Assembly: GCA_036924085.1 (NCBI GenBank)
Contig: JAVGWX010000012.1
Span: forward strand, 4,386,430 to 4,450,429
Direction of reading: 5' to 3'
DNA from: Ariolimax columbianus
Lineage: Eukaryota > Mollusca > Gastropoda > Stylommatophora > Arionidae
Length of the DNA: 64,000 bases
The notes under the pieces were generated by a model. That model was not told the DNA's origin, ran no database searches, and saw only the letters and a program-made list of their open reading frames with translations. The translations under genes were made by a program, and so were the position numbers. Each line of letters begins with the position of its first letter. Positions within the stretch are counted from its first letter, which is position 1. Of this stretch, positions 18,306 through 29,067 are shown one piece after another.

Positions 18306-20140
18306 CTTAACTTAACGTCTTTATACTGGTCAAGAATACTCTGCAGAGTCTGTATACAACCAGTTTCATTTACATCACCTTGCTCTAAAAGCTATGCACA
18401 TCCAATGTATTCTTAAATGCATTAAATGTCCCTGCCTCCACTACCTTCCATGGCAATGCATTCCAAGCATTCACCCCTCCCTGACTAAAAAAATATTTGC
18501 TAATATCTAACCTGGACCTCTCTTTAGTTATCTGTAGCTATGCCGTCTTGCTCTTGTAGGTGGCTGTATTTTTAAAAACTTGTTATATTATAGTATAATT
18601 TACAAATTCCTCTGATTATCTTATCAACCTGTATTACGTGACCACAAATTCTTCTCTCTTCTAGACACTGTAGGCTGGTTTTTCTGCCTCTTTCCTCAAA
18701 ACAGTAACTGTGAAACCCCACTATCAGCTTTGTCGCTCTTCTTTGTATCCTTTCCAGCATATGTATATCTCCTCTGGGATAAGGACTCCACACCTGTACA
18801 CAGTACTCCCAATCTAGGTCTAACTAAAGCTTTATACAGTTTGACTATCCCTTCCTTGCTCCTATGTTTAATATTTCTTTTTAAACATATCTAACATTGC
18901 ATTTGCCTTTTTCACTTCTACCTGGACTTGCTCACTCACTTTACCCATATGATTTATCATAACCCCTAGGTCCCTTTCCTATCTTTCTAATATTGTTCTC
19001 TCCCATTCTGTAATTATGTTCCATATTGGATCTACCCAATGTGGATGACTGTACATTTATCTATGTTAAACTCCATTTGCCAGCTTACAGACCATTCTTG
19101 AATTTTATCTAAATCTGACCTCAATATATCCACTTCTGCTTTAGATGATACACTACTGCATAGTTTAGTGTTATCAGCAAATTTTGCAATCATGGATCCC
19201 ATATCAATGTCCAAATCGTGTGTATATATATATATATATCAAGAACAAAATTGGTCCCAAGACTGAGCCTTGTGGCACTCCACTCTTCACTTCTCACCAC
19301 TCAGAGTACTCCTTATTTATGCCCACTCTATACCTTCTTTCTGTTAACCAATTTGCAATCCATTTGGCAACTTTGTCACTTATTTCATGTGATTTTAACT
19401 TTCTAAATAATTTTCGATGAGATACGCTATCAAAAGCTTTTGACAAATCTAGATAAATAAAATCTACTGGCTCCTCTCCACCTATCAATTTAGTAACCTC
19501 CTCCATGAATTCTAATAGATTTATTAAGCACGATCTACCTGTAGTAAACCCATGCTGACTATTTATGATTAGATTAAATTTGTCTAAATACATTACAATG
19601 TTTTCTTTAATTATTGACTCTAACAATTTACAGACTATGCTCGTTAAACTCACCTGTCTATAATTTGCTGGATCAGATTTTTTTGCCCTTTTTGAATAAG
19701 AGAATTATTCCTGCATCCTTCCAATGCCCTTGAACAATTCTTTTTGCAAGTGAACATAATATAGCCAATGATCTTGCTACAGGTCTCTCTACAGGTCTCT
19801 CTACAGGTCTTTCAAACAGCAAATTTGGATGAATACCATCTTGACTTGGACATTTATCCACTTTAAAAGAACACTTTTTTAAAAACATTTCCTGACATAA
19901 TACTGATTGATCTTAATCCCAATGTGTCCATGTCACTTTAGAAAAATATCTTTGGTCTCTGAGATCTTGAAGCTGTCTTTTTTTGTGTGTAGAGTGTGCC
20001 AAAATACTGATTGAGTACATTAGCAGCATCTTTATTCTCATTTATTTTTTCCCCTATGCTATCTGTGAGAGGGCCTACTTTGCCGTTCGTTCTCTGTTTT
20101 TCTAACATAAGAAAAGAAGCTTTTGCTTTGAGTCTTGTTT
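18306..20140 (-). mobile_element. CR1-like LINE, RT domain to 3' end
   Basis: Read on the minus strand from 20140 to 18306. A linker to RT comes first (KASFLMLEKQRTNGKVGPL; FGTLYT), then KCPSQDGIHPNLL, an insertion of ERPV repeats, then SIVCKLLESIIK, QHGFTTGRSCL, FIYLDLSKAFDSVSHRKL, FADNTKL and a C-terminal RRATKLIVGFHSY. Domain order and motifs are those of CR1-type RTs. The catalytic FADD is FADN. A 12-bp triplication (19777-19812) encodes ERPV three times where other CR1 RTs have non-repeated sequence. There are frameshifts near 19660 and 19290, and an AT microsatellite at 19219-19238. The 5' end is cut exactly where the 54-bp array begins. Confidence 0.8.
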
Positions 20141-20610
20141 GGATGTAAATATGTGACTCTTGTTGGTGAAAACAGATTTGTGTGTGACATGTCTGGATGT
20201 CAATGTGTGACTTGTTGGTGAAAACAGATTTGTGAGTGACTTGTCTGGATGTCAATGTGTGACTTGTTGGTGAAAATAGATTTGTGAGTGACTTGTCTTG
20301 ATGTCAATATGTGACGTTTGTTGGTGAAAACAGATTTGTGAGTGACTTGTTTGGATGTAAATATGTGACGTTTGTTGGTGAAAACTGATTTGTGAGTGAC
20401 TTGTCTGGATGTCAATGTGTGACTTGTTGGTGAAAACAGATTTGTGAGTGACTTGTTTGGAAGTCAATGTGTGACGTTTGTTGGTGAAAACAGATTTGTG
20501 AGTGACTTGTTTGGATGTCAATTTGTGACTTTTGTTGGTGAAAACAGATTTGTGAGTGACTTGTCTGGATGTCAATATGTGACTCTTGTAGGTGAAAACA
20601 GATTTGTTAG
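20141..20610 (-). repeat. 54-bp minisatellite, minor block
   Basis: About nine units of the same repeat as 20999-24918 (TTGGTGAAAACAGATTTGTG core), here placed between the CR1-like LINE and the C-terminal half of LINE family B. Its presence on the far side of the LINE B remnant suggests duplication or transposition of array sequence after the main expansion. Confidence 0.9.
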
Positions 20611-20998
20611 TTTTTCTTCAAAGTCCATTGTTGCTGCTTTATTCACTTTCGTTGTTCATACTCCCACATATATTGTTGTTCAACTATGGTGTCATTATCC
20701 TCCCCCTTTCATTCCAGTATTGTTTCAGCAAGCCGTTACGTGACCAAAATATCTCAACTGTCAGACTTTGATTCTGTTCATTAATTCCATTTGTATCCCT
20801 AATTTCTCCACAACTACTTTATGCGTTTTCTTTTCTTTTCATGAGATGTGCCCCCTTCTTCTATACATCCATATTTCATATGCATAAAGCCTCTTCTCCA
20901 ATTGTTTATTCATTCTCCATATTTCTCCGACATACAGTAAAAACAGTTGCACATAATACATGATCCCTCCCATTTGTATTTACCCTCCCATTTTTAAT
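20611..20998 (-). mobile_element. LINE family B, RT C-terminal half
   Basis: The minus strand from 20998 reads a diverged VWSVLLYGCETWT-type block, best seen at the DNA level (TTTTTACTGTATGTCGGAGA). It continues NKQLEKRLYAYEIWMYRRRG, KLGIQMELMNRIK and QLRYFGHV, with stops and frame changes. This is the RT segment that directly follows the (A)KSVF...ILTSR motif in such LINEs. That motif lies on the other side of the 3.9-kb array at 24919. The array therefore sits inside one RT sequence. Confidence 0.75.
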
Positions 20999-23900
20999 TA
21001 GTGACATGTCTGGATGTCAATATGTGACTTTTGCTGGTGAAAACAGATTTGTGAGTGACTTGTCTGTCAATATGTGACTTTTGTTGGTGAAAACAGATTT
21101 GTGAGTGACTTGTTTGGATGTAAATATGTGACGTTTGTTGGTGAAAACAGATTTGTGAGTGCCTTGTTTGGATGTAAATATGTGACGTTTGTTGGTAAAA
21201 ACAGATTTGTGAGTGACTTGTTTGGATGTCAATATGTGATGTTTGTTGGTGAAAACAGATTTGTGAGTGACTTGTTTGGATGTAAATATGTGACGTTTGT
21301 TGGTGAAAACAGATTTGTGAGTGACTTGTTTGGATGTCAATATGTGACGTTTGTTGGTGAAAACAGATTTGTGAGTGACTTGTTTGGATGTAAATATGTG
21401 ACGTTTGTTGGTGAAAACTGATTTGTGAGTGACTTGTTTGGATGTCAATATGTGACGTTTGTTGGTGAAAACAGATTTGTGAGTGACTTGTTTGGATGTA
21501 AATATGTGACGTTTGTTGGTGAAAACAGATTGGTGAGTGACTTGTTTGGATGTAAATATGTGATGTTTGTTGATGAAAACAGATTTGTGAGTGACTTGTT
21601 TGGATGTAAATATGTGACTCTTGTTGGTGAAAACAGATTTGTGAGTGACTTGTTTGGATGTAAATATGTGACGTTTGTTGGTGAAAACAGATTTGTGAGT
21701 GCCTTGTTTGGATGTAAATATGTGACGTTTGTTGGTGAAAACAGATTTGTGAGTGACTTGTTTGGATGTCAATATGTGATGTTTGTTGGTGAAAACAGAT
21801 TTGTGAGTGACTTGTTTGGATGTAAATATGTGACGTTTGTTGGTGAAAACAGATTTGTGAGTGACTTGTTTGGATGTCAATATGTGACGTTTGTTGGTGA
21901 AAACAGATTTGTGAGTGACTTGTTTGGATGTCAATATATGATGTTTGTTGGTGAAAACAGATTTGTGAGTGACTTGTTTGGATGTCAATATGTGACGTTT
22001 GTTGGTGAAAACAGATTTGTGAGTGACTTGTTTGGATGTAAATATGTGACGTTTGTTGGTGAAAACAGATTGGTGAGTGACTTGTTTGGATGTAAATATG
22101 TGACTCTTGTTGGTGAAAACAGATTTGTGAGTGACTTGTTTGGATGTCAATATGTGACTCTTGTTGGTGAAAACAGATTTGTGAGTGACTTATTTGGATG
22201 TCAATATGTGACGTTTGTTGGTGAAAACAAATTTGTGAGTGACTTGTTTGGATGTCAATATGTGACGTTTGTTGGTGAAAACAGATTTGTGAGTGACTTG
22301 TCTGGATGTCAATATGTGACATTTGTTGGTGAAAACAGATTTGTGAGTGACTTGTTTGGATGTAAATATGTGATGTTTGTTGATGAAAACAGATTTGTGA
22401 GTGACTTGTTTGGATGTAAATATGTGACTCTTGTTGGTGAAAACAGATTTGTGAGTGACTTGTTTGGATGTCAATATGTGACTTTTGTTGGTGAAAACAG
22501 ATTTGTGTGACTTGTCTGGATGTCAATATGTGACTTTTGTTGGTGAAAACAGATTTGTGAGTGACTTGTTTGGATGTCAATATGTGACGTTTGTTGGTGA
22601 AAACAGATTTGTGAGTGACATGTCAGGATGTCAATATGTCACGTTTGTTAATGAAAACAGATTTGTGAGTGACTTCTTTGGATGTCAATATGTGACTCTT
22701 GTTGGTGAAAACAGATTTGTGAGTGACTTGTCTGGATGTCAATATGTGACTTGTTGGTGAAAACAGATTTGTGAGTGACTTGTCTGGATGTCAATATGTG
22801 ACTTGTTGGTGAAAACAGATTTGTGAGTGACTTGTTTGGATGTCAATATGTGACTTGTTGGTGAAAACAGTTTTGTGAGTGACTTGTTTGGATGTCAATT
22901 TGTGACTTTTGTTGGTGAAAACAGATTTGTGTGACTTGTCTGGATGTCAATATGTGACTTGTTGGTGAAAACAGATTTGTGAGTGACTTGTCTGGATGTC
23001 AATATGTGACTTTTGTTGGTGAAAACAGATTTGTGTGACTTGTCTGGATGTCAATATGTGACGTTTGTTGGTGAAAACAGATTTGTGAGTGACTTGTCTG
23101 GATGTCAATATGTGACTTTTGTTGGTGAAAACAGATTTGTGTGACTTGTCTGGATGTCAATATGTGACGTTTGTTGGTGAAAACAGATTTGTGTGACTTG
23201 TCTGGATGTCAATATGTGACTTTTGTTGGTGAAAACAGATTTGTGTGACTTGTCTGGATGTCAATATGTGACATTTGTTGGTGAAAACAGATTTGTGAGT
23301 GACTTGTCTGGATGTCAATATGTGACTTGTTGGTGAAAACAGATTTGTGTGACTTGTCTGGATGTCAATATGTGACGTTTGTTGGTGAAAACAGATTTGT
23401 GTGACTTGTTTGGATGTCAATATGTGACTTTAGTTGGTGAAAACAGATTTGTGAGTGACTTGTCTGGATGTCAATATGTGACGTTTGTTGGTGAAAACAG
23501 ATTTGTGAGTGACTTGTCTGGATGTCAATATGTGACTCTTCTTGGTGAAAACAGATTTGTGTGACTTGTCTGGATGTCAATATGTGACGTTTGTTGGTGA
23601 AAACAGATTTGTGTGACTTGTCTGGATGTCAATATGTGACTTTTGTTGGTGAAAACAGATTTGTGTGACTTGTCTGGATGTCAATATGTGACATTTGTTG
23701 GTGAAAACAGATTTGTGAGTGACTTGTCTGGATGTTAATATGTGACGTTTGTTGGTGAAAACAGATTTGTGAGTGACTTGTCTGGATGTCAATATGTTAC
23801 GTTTGTTGGTGAAAACAGATTTGTGAGTGACTTGTCTGGATGTCAATATGTGACGTTTGTTGGTAAAAACAGATTTGTGTGACTTGTCTGGATGTCAATA

Positions 23901-24918
23901 TGTGACGTTTGTTGGTGAAAACAGATTTGTGTGACCTGTCTGAATGTCAATATGTGACGTTTGTTGGTGAAAACAGATTTGTGAGGGACTTGTCTGGATG
24001 TCAATATGTGACTTGTTGGTGAAAACAGATTTGTGAGTGACTTGTCTGGATGTCAATATGTGACGTTTGTTTGTGAAAACAGATTTGTGAGTGACTTGTC
24101 TGGATGTCAATATGTGACGTTTGTTGGTGAAAACAGATTTGTGAGTGACTTGTCTGGATGTCAATATGTGACGTTTGTTGGTTAAAACAGATTTGTGAGT
24201 GACTTGTCTGGATGTAAATATGTGACGTTTGTTGGTGAAAACAGATTTGTGAGTGACTTGTCTGGATGTCAATATGTGACGTTTGTTGGTGAAAACAGAT
24301 TTGTGAGTGACTTGTCTGGATGTCAATATGTGACGTTTGTTGGTGAAAACAGATTTGTGTGACTTGTCTGGATGTCAATATGTGACGTTTGTTGGTGAAA
24401 ACAGATTTGTGTGACTTGTCTGGATGTCAATATGTGACTTGTTGGTGATAACAGATTTGTGTGACTTGTCTGGATGTCAATATGTGACTTGTTGGGGAAA
24501 ACAGATTTGTGAGTGACTTGTCTGGATGTCAATATGTGACTTGTTGGTGAAAACAGATTTGTGTGACTTGTCTGGATGTCAATATGTGACTTTTGTTGGT
24601 GAAAATAGATTTGTGTGACTTGTCTGGATGTCAATATGTGACTTTTGTTGGTGAAAACAGATTTGTGTGACTTGTCTGGATGTCAATATGTGACTTGTTG
24701 GTGAAAACAGATTTGTGTGACTTGTCTGGATGTCAATATGTGACTTTTGTTGGTGAAAACAGATTTGTGTGACTTGTCTGGATGTCAATATGTGACTTGT
24801 TGGTGAAAACAGATTTGTGTGACTTGTCTGGATGTCAATATCTGACTTTTGTTGGTGAAAACAGATTTGTGTGACTTGTCTGGATGTCAATATGTGACGT
24901 TTGTTGGTGAAAACAGAT
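20999..24918 (-). repeat. 54-bp minisatellite inside LINE family B RT
   Basis: About 74 units, mostly 54 bp (CTTGTTTGGATGTCAATATG, TGACGTTTGTTGGTGAAAAC, AGATTTGTGAGTGA), with 50-bp (loss of GAGT) and 51/47-bp variants commoner toward the right. In the LINE frame a unit encodes SVFTNKRHILTSRQVTHK. The first unit is fused in frame to LINE RT sequence at 24919. The left end merges at about 20998 with the downstream RT sequence. Since 54 is a multiple of three, all frames stay open over long stretches (up to 528 codons); these are artefacts of repetition, not genes. Confidence 0.95.
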
Positions 24919-25125
24919 TTAGCTATTCTTATTGCTTTTCTGACTTCCATTTCCCATCTCTCGTTTTCCGTTACTATACTTCGCAGACAGAAGAAGCTCT
25001 TGACTTGTTCCAGTATTTGACCACTTATTTGTATATGTTTAGTAGATATTGAGTCTACTTTGTTAATTTTGCAATCATCTTCTTGCCCCGAAGCTGTTAC
25101 ATCTGTCACAATGACCATCATGTGT
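24919..25125 (-). mobile_element. LINE family B, RT segment before the array
   Basis: The minus strand reads VIVTDVTASGQEDDCKINKV, then HIQISGQILEQVKSF, CLRSIVTENERWEMEVRKAI, RIAKSVFTNKRHILTSRQ. It matches the conserved INGE.LEQV..F.YLGS.IT.DGR...EI..RI..AKS.F....ILTSR stretch of LINE RTs between the FADD and LLYG blocks. Its last 13 residues are the seed of the 54-bp array. The sequence breaks off at about 25125, upstream of which no LINE similarity is seen. Confidence 0.8.
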
Positions 25126-25757
25126 CATCCTGAAAAGCACTCCATTGTGCTCTGGAAGGAAGTCGGGCTTAGCCGAGATGAGCCATCACTGGATTTTCAA
25201 ACTGCACAAAAGAAATAAATTGAGAAAAGATAGCAGATCACTCTCGTTCAGTCCTTAATTTTACCTTTAGAGATGCTTTATGTGAAGCATAGGATCACCA
25301 CTACAGCTGGCTCGCTTACAGGAAGCCTGTATGTGAGCACTTTGAGTTGTAGTTTCTGTAGCTTTATTTTCACATAGTGAATATGATAGCCCTATCCTCA
25401 ACCTTCAGTTGCCATCTTTTACTGCATGCTTAGAAGATTAAAGGTCACTGCTGGTGGGGATGAAGTGTGAAAGACTTCATTGCACTAGGCCTCAGCCTAT
25501 TATTTTACTGGGTTTGTTGGCCAGTCCCCTTCCTCGCCACCTTCCCTTACCAAGCTGTAAACTAGTACCCATTTTACAGCTCAGGCTACTTAAGCATGTT
25601 GATAGTGGTGGTCGAACAGATACCTTTGCCATGAGAAGTGAGACCTCTACAACTACGTTTAGAAGGTTACAGTGGTCCTATTCTTTCAATTCCATCCAAC
25701 CCACATTCTAAACTCTTTCGAAACAGATACACTTTTGCTGGATACTACTCTCCTTAC
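25126..25757. other. Unassigned intron 2 sequence
   Basis: No gene or tandem repeat seen. The plus-strand frame at 25454-25711 has no recognisable domain. The stretch lies just downstream (gene sense) of the MGAT5 exon at 25.8 kb. Confidence 0.35.
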
Positions 25758-25857
25758 CAAACGCTGTAAATCGTCCAGCATACGGCCCATCCACGATATC
25801 ACCATTCTCTTTGGCCAAAGCTTTAATGTACTCTTCACTTAGTTGTATAATGCGTGC
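25758..25857 (-). CDS. MGAT5: MGAT5 internal exon after the membrane anchor
   Basis: This 100-bp exon lies on the minus strand. Its acceptor is CCTTGACTTGTTTCAG (just above 25857) and its donor is GTAAGG (just below 25758). It reads ARIIQLSEEYIKALAKENGD, then IVDGPYAGRFTAF, and ends one base into the next codon (phase 1). The LS..YIKALA.EN..VVDGPYAG..TA pattern is the best conserved N-terminal block of MGAT5 (GnT-V), immediately luminal of the signal anchor, and is followed in the family by YDLKKT, which here starts the next exon. Entry phase 0 agrees with the donor of the exon at 41.9 kb. The upstream intron is 16 kb and contains the giant 115-bp array. This is the strongest single piece of evidence for the gene. 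Confidence 0.88.
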
Positions 25858-25883
25858 CTGAAACAAGTCAAGGGTGCAAGAAT

Positions 25884-26172
25884 AGTTATATCTGTGGGAG
25901 CAACAAGGGGTCAAGGCTAGGTGAAACATACTGATCAAGGTGGGAGCAACAAGGGGTCAAGGTCAGGTGAAACATAATGATCAAGGTGGGAGCAACAAGG
26001 GGTCAAGGTCAGGTGAAACATACTGATCAAGGTGGGAGCAACAAGGGGTCAAGGTCTGGTGAAACATACTGATCAAGGTGGGAGCAACAAGGGGTCAAGG
26101 TCAGGTGAAACATGCTGATCAAGGTGGGAGCAACAAGGGGTCAAGGCTTAGTGAAACATACTGATCAAGACT
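25884..26172 (+). repeat. Minisatellite, 46-bp unit
   Basis: About six copies of AAGGTGGGAGCAACAAGGGG plus TCAAGGTCAGGTGAAACATA and CTGATC. The core GTCAGGTGAAACATACTGATC is close to the core of the 38-bp array at 38.9 kb. It begins only about 30 bp from the acceptor of the MGAT5 exon at 25.8 kb. Confidence 0.9.
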
Positions 26173-26654
26173 GTACCGAACATTATTGTTCCTGCTCCTG
26201 CAACCAGGATGTGTCATAGAGGTCTGATCAATTAGGCAGGGACCTACACTGTAATCTCCATAGTGGTGGGATTTCTGAAGAGTCTTGCATTGCACAACAG
26301 CCAGGAGGACCTGGGTCAACATTTACAAGAACTCTTTGAAGGATACGTAATAATACCCACTAGCCAAGTAATGTCGCTAAGAATAAACTAAACTCGGCAC
26401 AAGTAGCTTCCAACATCGAGAATATCAAAAACACAAGCATGGCTCAGAATGAAACCTCTGTTACGCCAAATGATCTTCATCAGGGAGAAATAATAACATA
26501 AATGAAAACAGCTAAAAAGCTATAAGAATAACGTTAACAGATGGCAAGAATACTTAACTCGACTATATCGTTTTCATAGAAGAACCAGATACAAGCTGAG
26601 GTAACATTGTCCTTAACAAAACAAAGCATAGGATCAGTTGTGGCTAGCTTACTA
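26173..26654. other. Unassigned intron 1 sequence
   Basis: No coding similarity or tandem repeat seen; apparently single-copy or old repeat. Confidence 0.35.
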
Positions 26655-27108
26655 GAGCAGCCCCTTCCAGCGATGACTGACTATAGTACCACTTCCAGCC
26701 ATGACTGACTATAGTACCCCTTCCAGCCATGACTGACTATAGTACCACTTCCAGCCATGACTGACTATAGTACCACTTCCAGCCATGACTGACTATAGTA
26801 CCACTTCCAGCCATGACTGACTATAGTACCACTTCCAGCCATGACTGACTGTAGTACCCCTTCCAGCCATGACTGACTATAGTACCACTTCCAGCCATGA
26901 CTGACTATAGTACCAATTTCAGTCATGACTGACTATAGTACCACTTCCAGTCATGACTGACTATAGTACCACTTCCAGTCATGACTGACTATAGTACCAC
27001 TTCCAGTCATGACTGACTATAGTACCACTTCCAGCCATGACTGACTATAGTACCCCTTCCAGTCATGACTGACTATAGTACCACTTCCAGCCATGACTGA
27101 CTATAGCA
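26655..27108 (+). repeat. Minisatellite, 28-bp unit
   Basis: About sixteen copies of CCACTTCCAGCCATGACTGA plus CTATAGTA, with CCCC/CCAC and GCC/GTC variants clustered in neighbouring units. Confidence 0.92.
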
Positions 27109-27169
27109 GCTCTGTTAAGTATTTACTGATTATAGATTGATGCTACCTTGGAGTAGTTGGTACCCCCCT

Positions 27170-27720
27170 TCACATGCCATTTTGTTTTCGTTTCGTATTT
27201 GAAGAGTTTCTTTCATGCAGTCTGAGCTGGCTCTTCGTGGAACTGTACCCCTCAGTTCGTATGCAGATTCGTGTTTTTCAGGATGTCAGATTCATCATGT
27301 CCAGTGTCTTCGTGTCCCATTACAAATCTTTGAACCTCAGCTGTGGTCGGCCGACTGTTCTCTTGCCATTCATCAACTGTTTATTGAGAATATCTTCGGC
27401 TATGGGGCCATCTTCCATGCGACAAACATGATCAAGGCATATCTGTCGTCACTGCCTAAAAAGAGTGTACACGCTCGTGGGACCAGTGCGACAGTGCACC
27501 TATGAATTTGGCATGTTATCCCTTCATGTAACCTCAGACGTAGTACATGGAAGGTGTTCAGATTTTGCTTCTTTGTGGCATAGTTTGTCAAAATTTCACC
27601 GCCACATAGGAACTTTCTGACGACACAAGCGTTGTAAACCACGGACTTGGTGTTAATTGTAAATTCTTGGATTTCCCAGGCACCCATTATGAGACGAGCA
27701 AGCCACTAGAGAAAGCATGT
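27170..27720 (-). mobile_element. LINE family A-type RT C-terminal fragment
   Basis: The minus strand reads TINTKSVVYNACVVRKFLCG, then NYATKKQNLNTFHVLRLR. After frame changes it continues FVAWKMAP / CRMEDG..., then LMNGKRTVGRPQLRFKDL. This is the (T)KTLVY.ACVL..LLYGSE..T.YA..EKRLN.FH block and the GH.CRMEDGRI.K...GRP.LR(F)KD block. It is the same region, part of which is deleted in the LINE A copy at 4.8-6.9 kb. Frames are broken several times. Confidence 0.7.
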
Positions 27721-29067
27721 CGGCCATGAGATACCCCCAATAACGAGAATCGGTACACAGCTGCCAATTCATAATTATCGATTTTGACGGTTGGTGTGGC
27801 ATCTACTTCCTGTGCCAACACATTAATAAATAATGTATCCGTATCTAATCTGTCTACTTATGTATTTAGACTACGTTGACGGTGTTGTTATTATAGATGT
27901 TTGTGCCACATTTTGAAAAGGAATGTCACTTTCGACCATAAGTCGAGTCCTTCTCGTTATATCCGGGTACACGGAAGCAAAGCTTACGTCTTAGCCAGGT
28001 GTGACGTACTGCTGAAGATCCCATGTCAATTACTCTCAGTGCTCGTCGTGGGCACGGACTGTGTTACACCAGTCTAGCCAATGAGATGTGGATCGACACA
28101 TTAATCACTATCCCGACGAGTCTACTCCGAAGGCTTTCATTTCACTACAGCCAGATGGATCTGTCCGCCTTATTCAGTACGCATCATGATATTAGAAGAC
28201 CCACTGTAATCTGCTAATAACGGCACATCGTCAAGAGTGAAGAACTCAGCATGAGTAGCTTGAACCACAACATATCGGGGCATACACGGCGTGGGGAGAT
28301 GCAATATTCTTGAGTGCCTGTGTGATCGTTATTTGTAACAAATGCATCTGTGTTGTTTATTTAAGACTGTTTCTTAGAGACAATAATCACAAAGACACGT
28401 CTGCACATATAGAACATTTATAACAGACAACATAAAAGAAAGTTAAGTAATAGGCAGCCCCGATTCAACTAAGAACCATCACGTCAGGTGATGAAAGCAC
28501 AGCGCTACAAGCGCGAGATGAGAAAAGGGATTCAGTCAGTGGTACAACCAACAATTCAATTGCGAGTACGGAATCTAGGCCAAGGTCAGTCCAGGCATAT
28601 TTATGAATGCTAATACTGCCTAACTGTCCTATCATTGAGCGCAGCCCAAACGTGTTCCGTTAGCACTGACAATCCACATGCCCGTGAGTCTTGCTCGGAA
28701 GCTCTACTGTCTGGTTGTATTGGTTCGTGCAGCGGGTATGTTGAAGAACACTCATGTGATATACACAGATTATTTCATTTCCAGTTTGTTTAGAGCAGCA
28801 CACATGGCGCCTAACAGACTGCAGGTCTACTTGTTCTAGTGTTTGAGTCTGATAAGATGATCTCGCATATGGGTTAACCACCCTCGGTAAGCGCGTGTCC
28901 CAACGTATCGGAGTATTAAGCTGCTCGAGCCTAGCCCGCTAAGCAGGAAACCCTTCTCCCGGCTACATTCAGCTCATACCAGAGCTGGGACCTGTACAAT
29001 CGCATCTGCCCCTGTACAAGTACAGGTTGACTAAGAACTTAGAACTAAGTGTGTCTATACATGTGTC
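27721..29067. other. Unassigned intron 1 sequence
   Basis: No recognisable gene or array in about 1.3 kb. Small frames (for example 28660-28881 minus) have no domain or splice context. A stretch near 28172-28212 shares a short similarity with 42322-42362 (CAGTACGCATC..., CCACTGTAA...), perhaps an old dispersed repeat. Confidence 0.35.

Noticed and set aside
20994..22580. 528-codon minus-strand and 361-codon plus-strand open frames
   Set aside because: They are read-through of the 54-bp repeat, whose unit is a multiple of three; both strands are open at once and there is no start or splice context.
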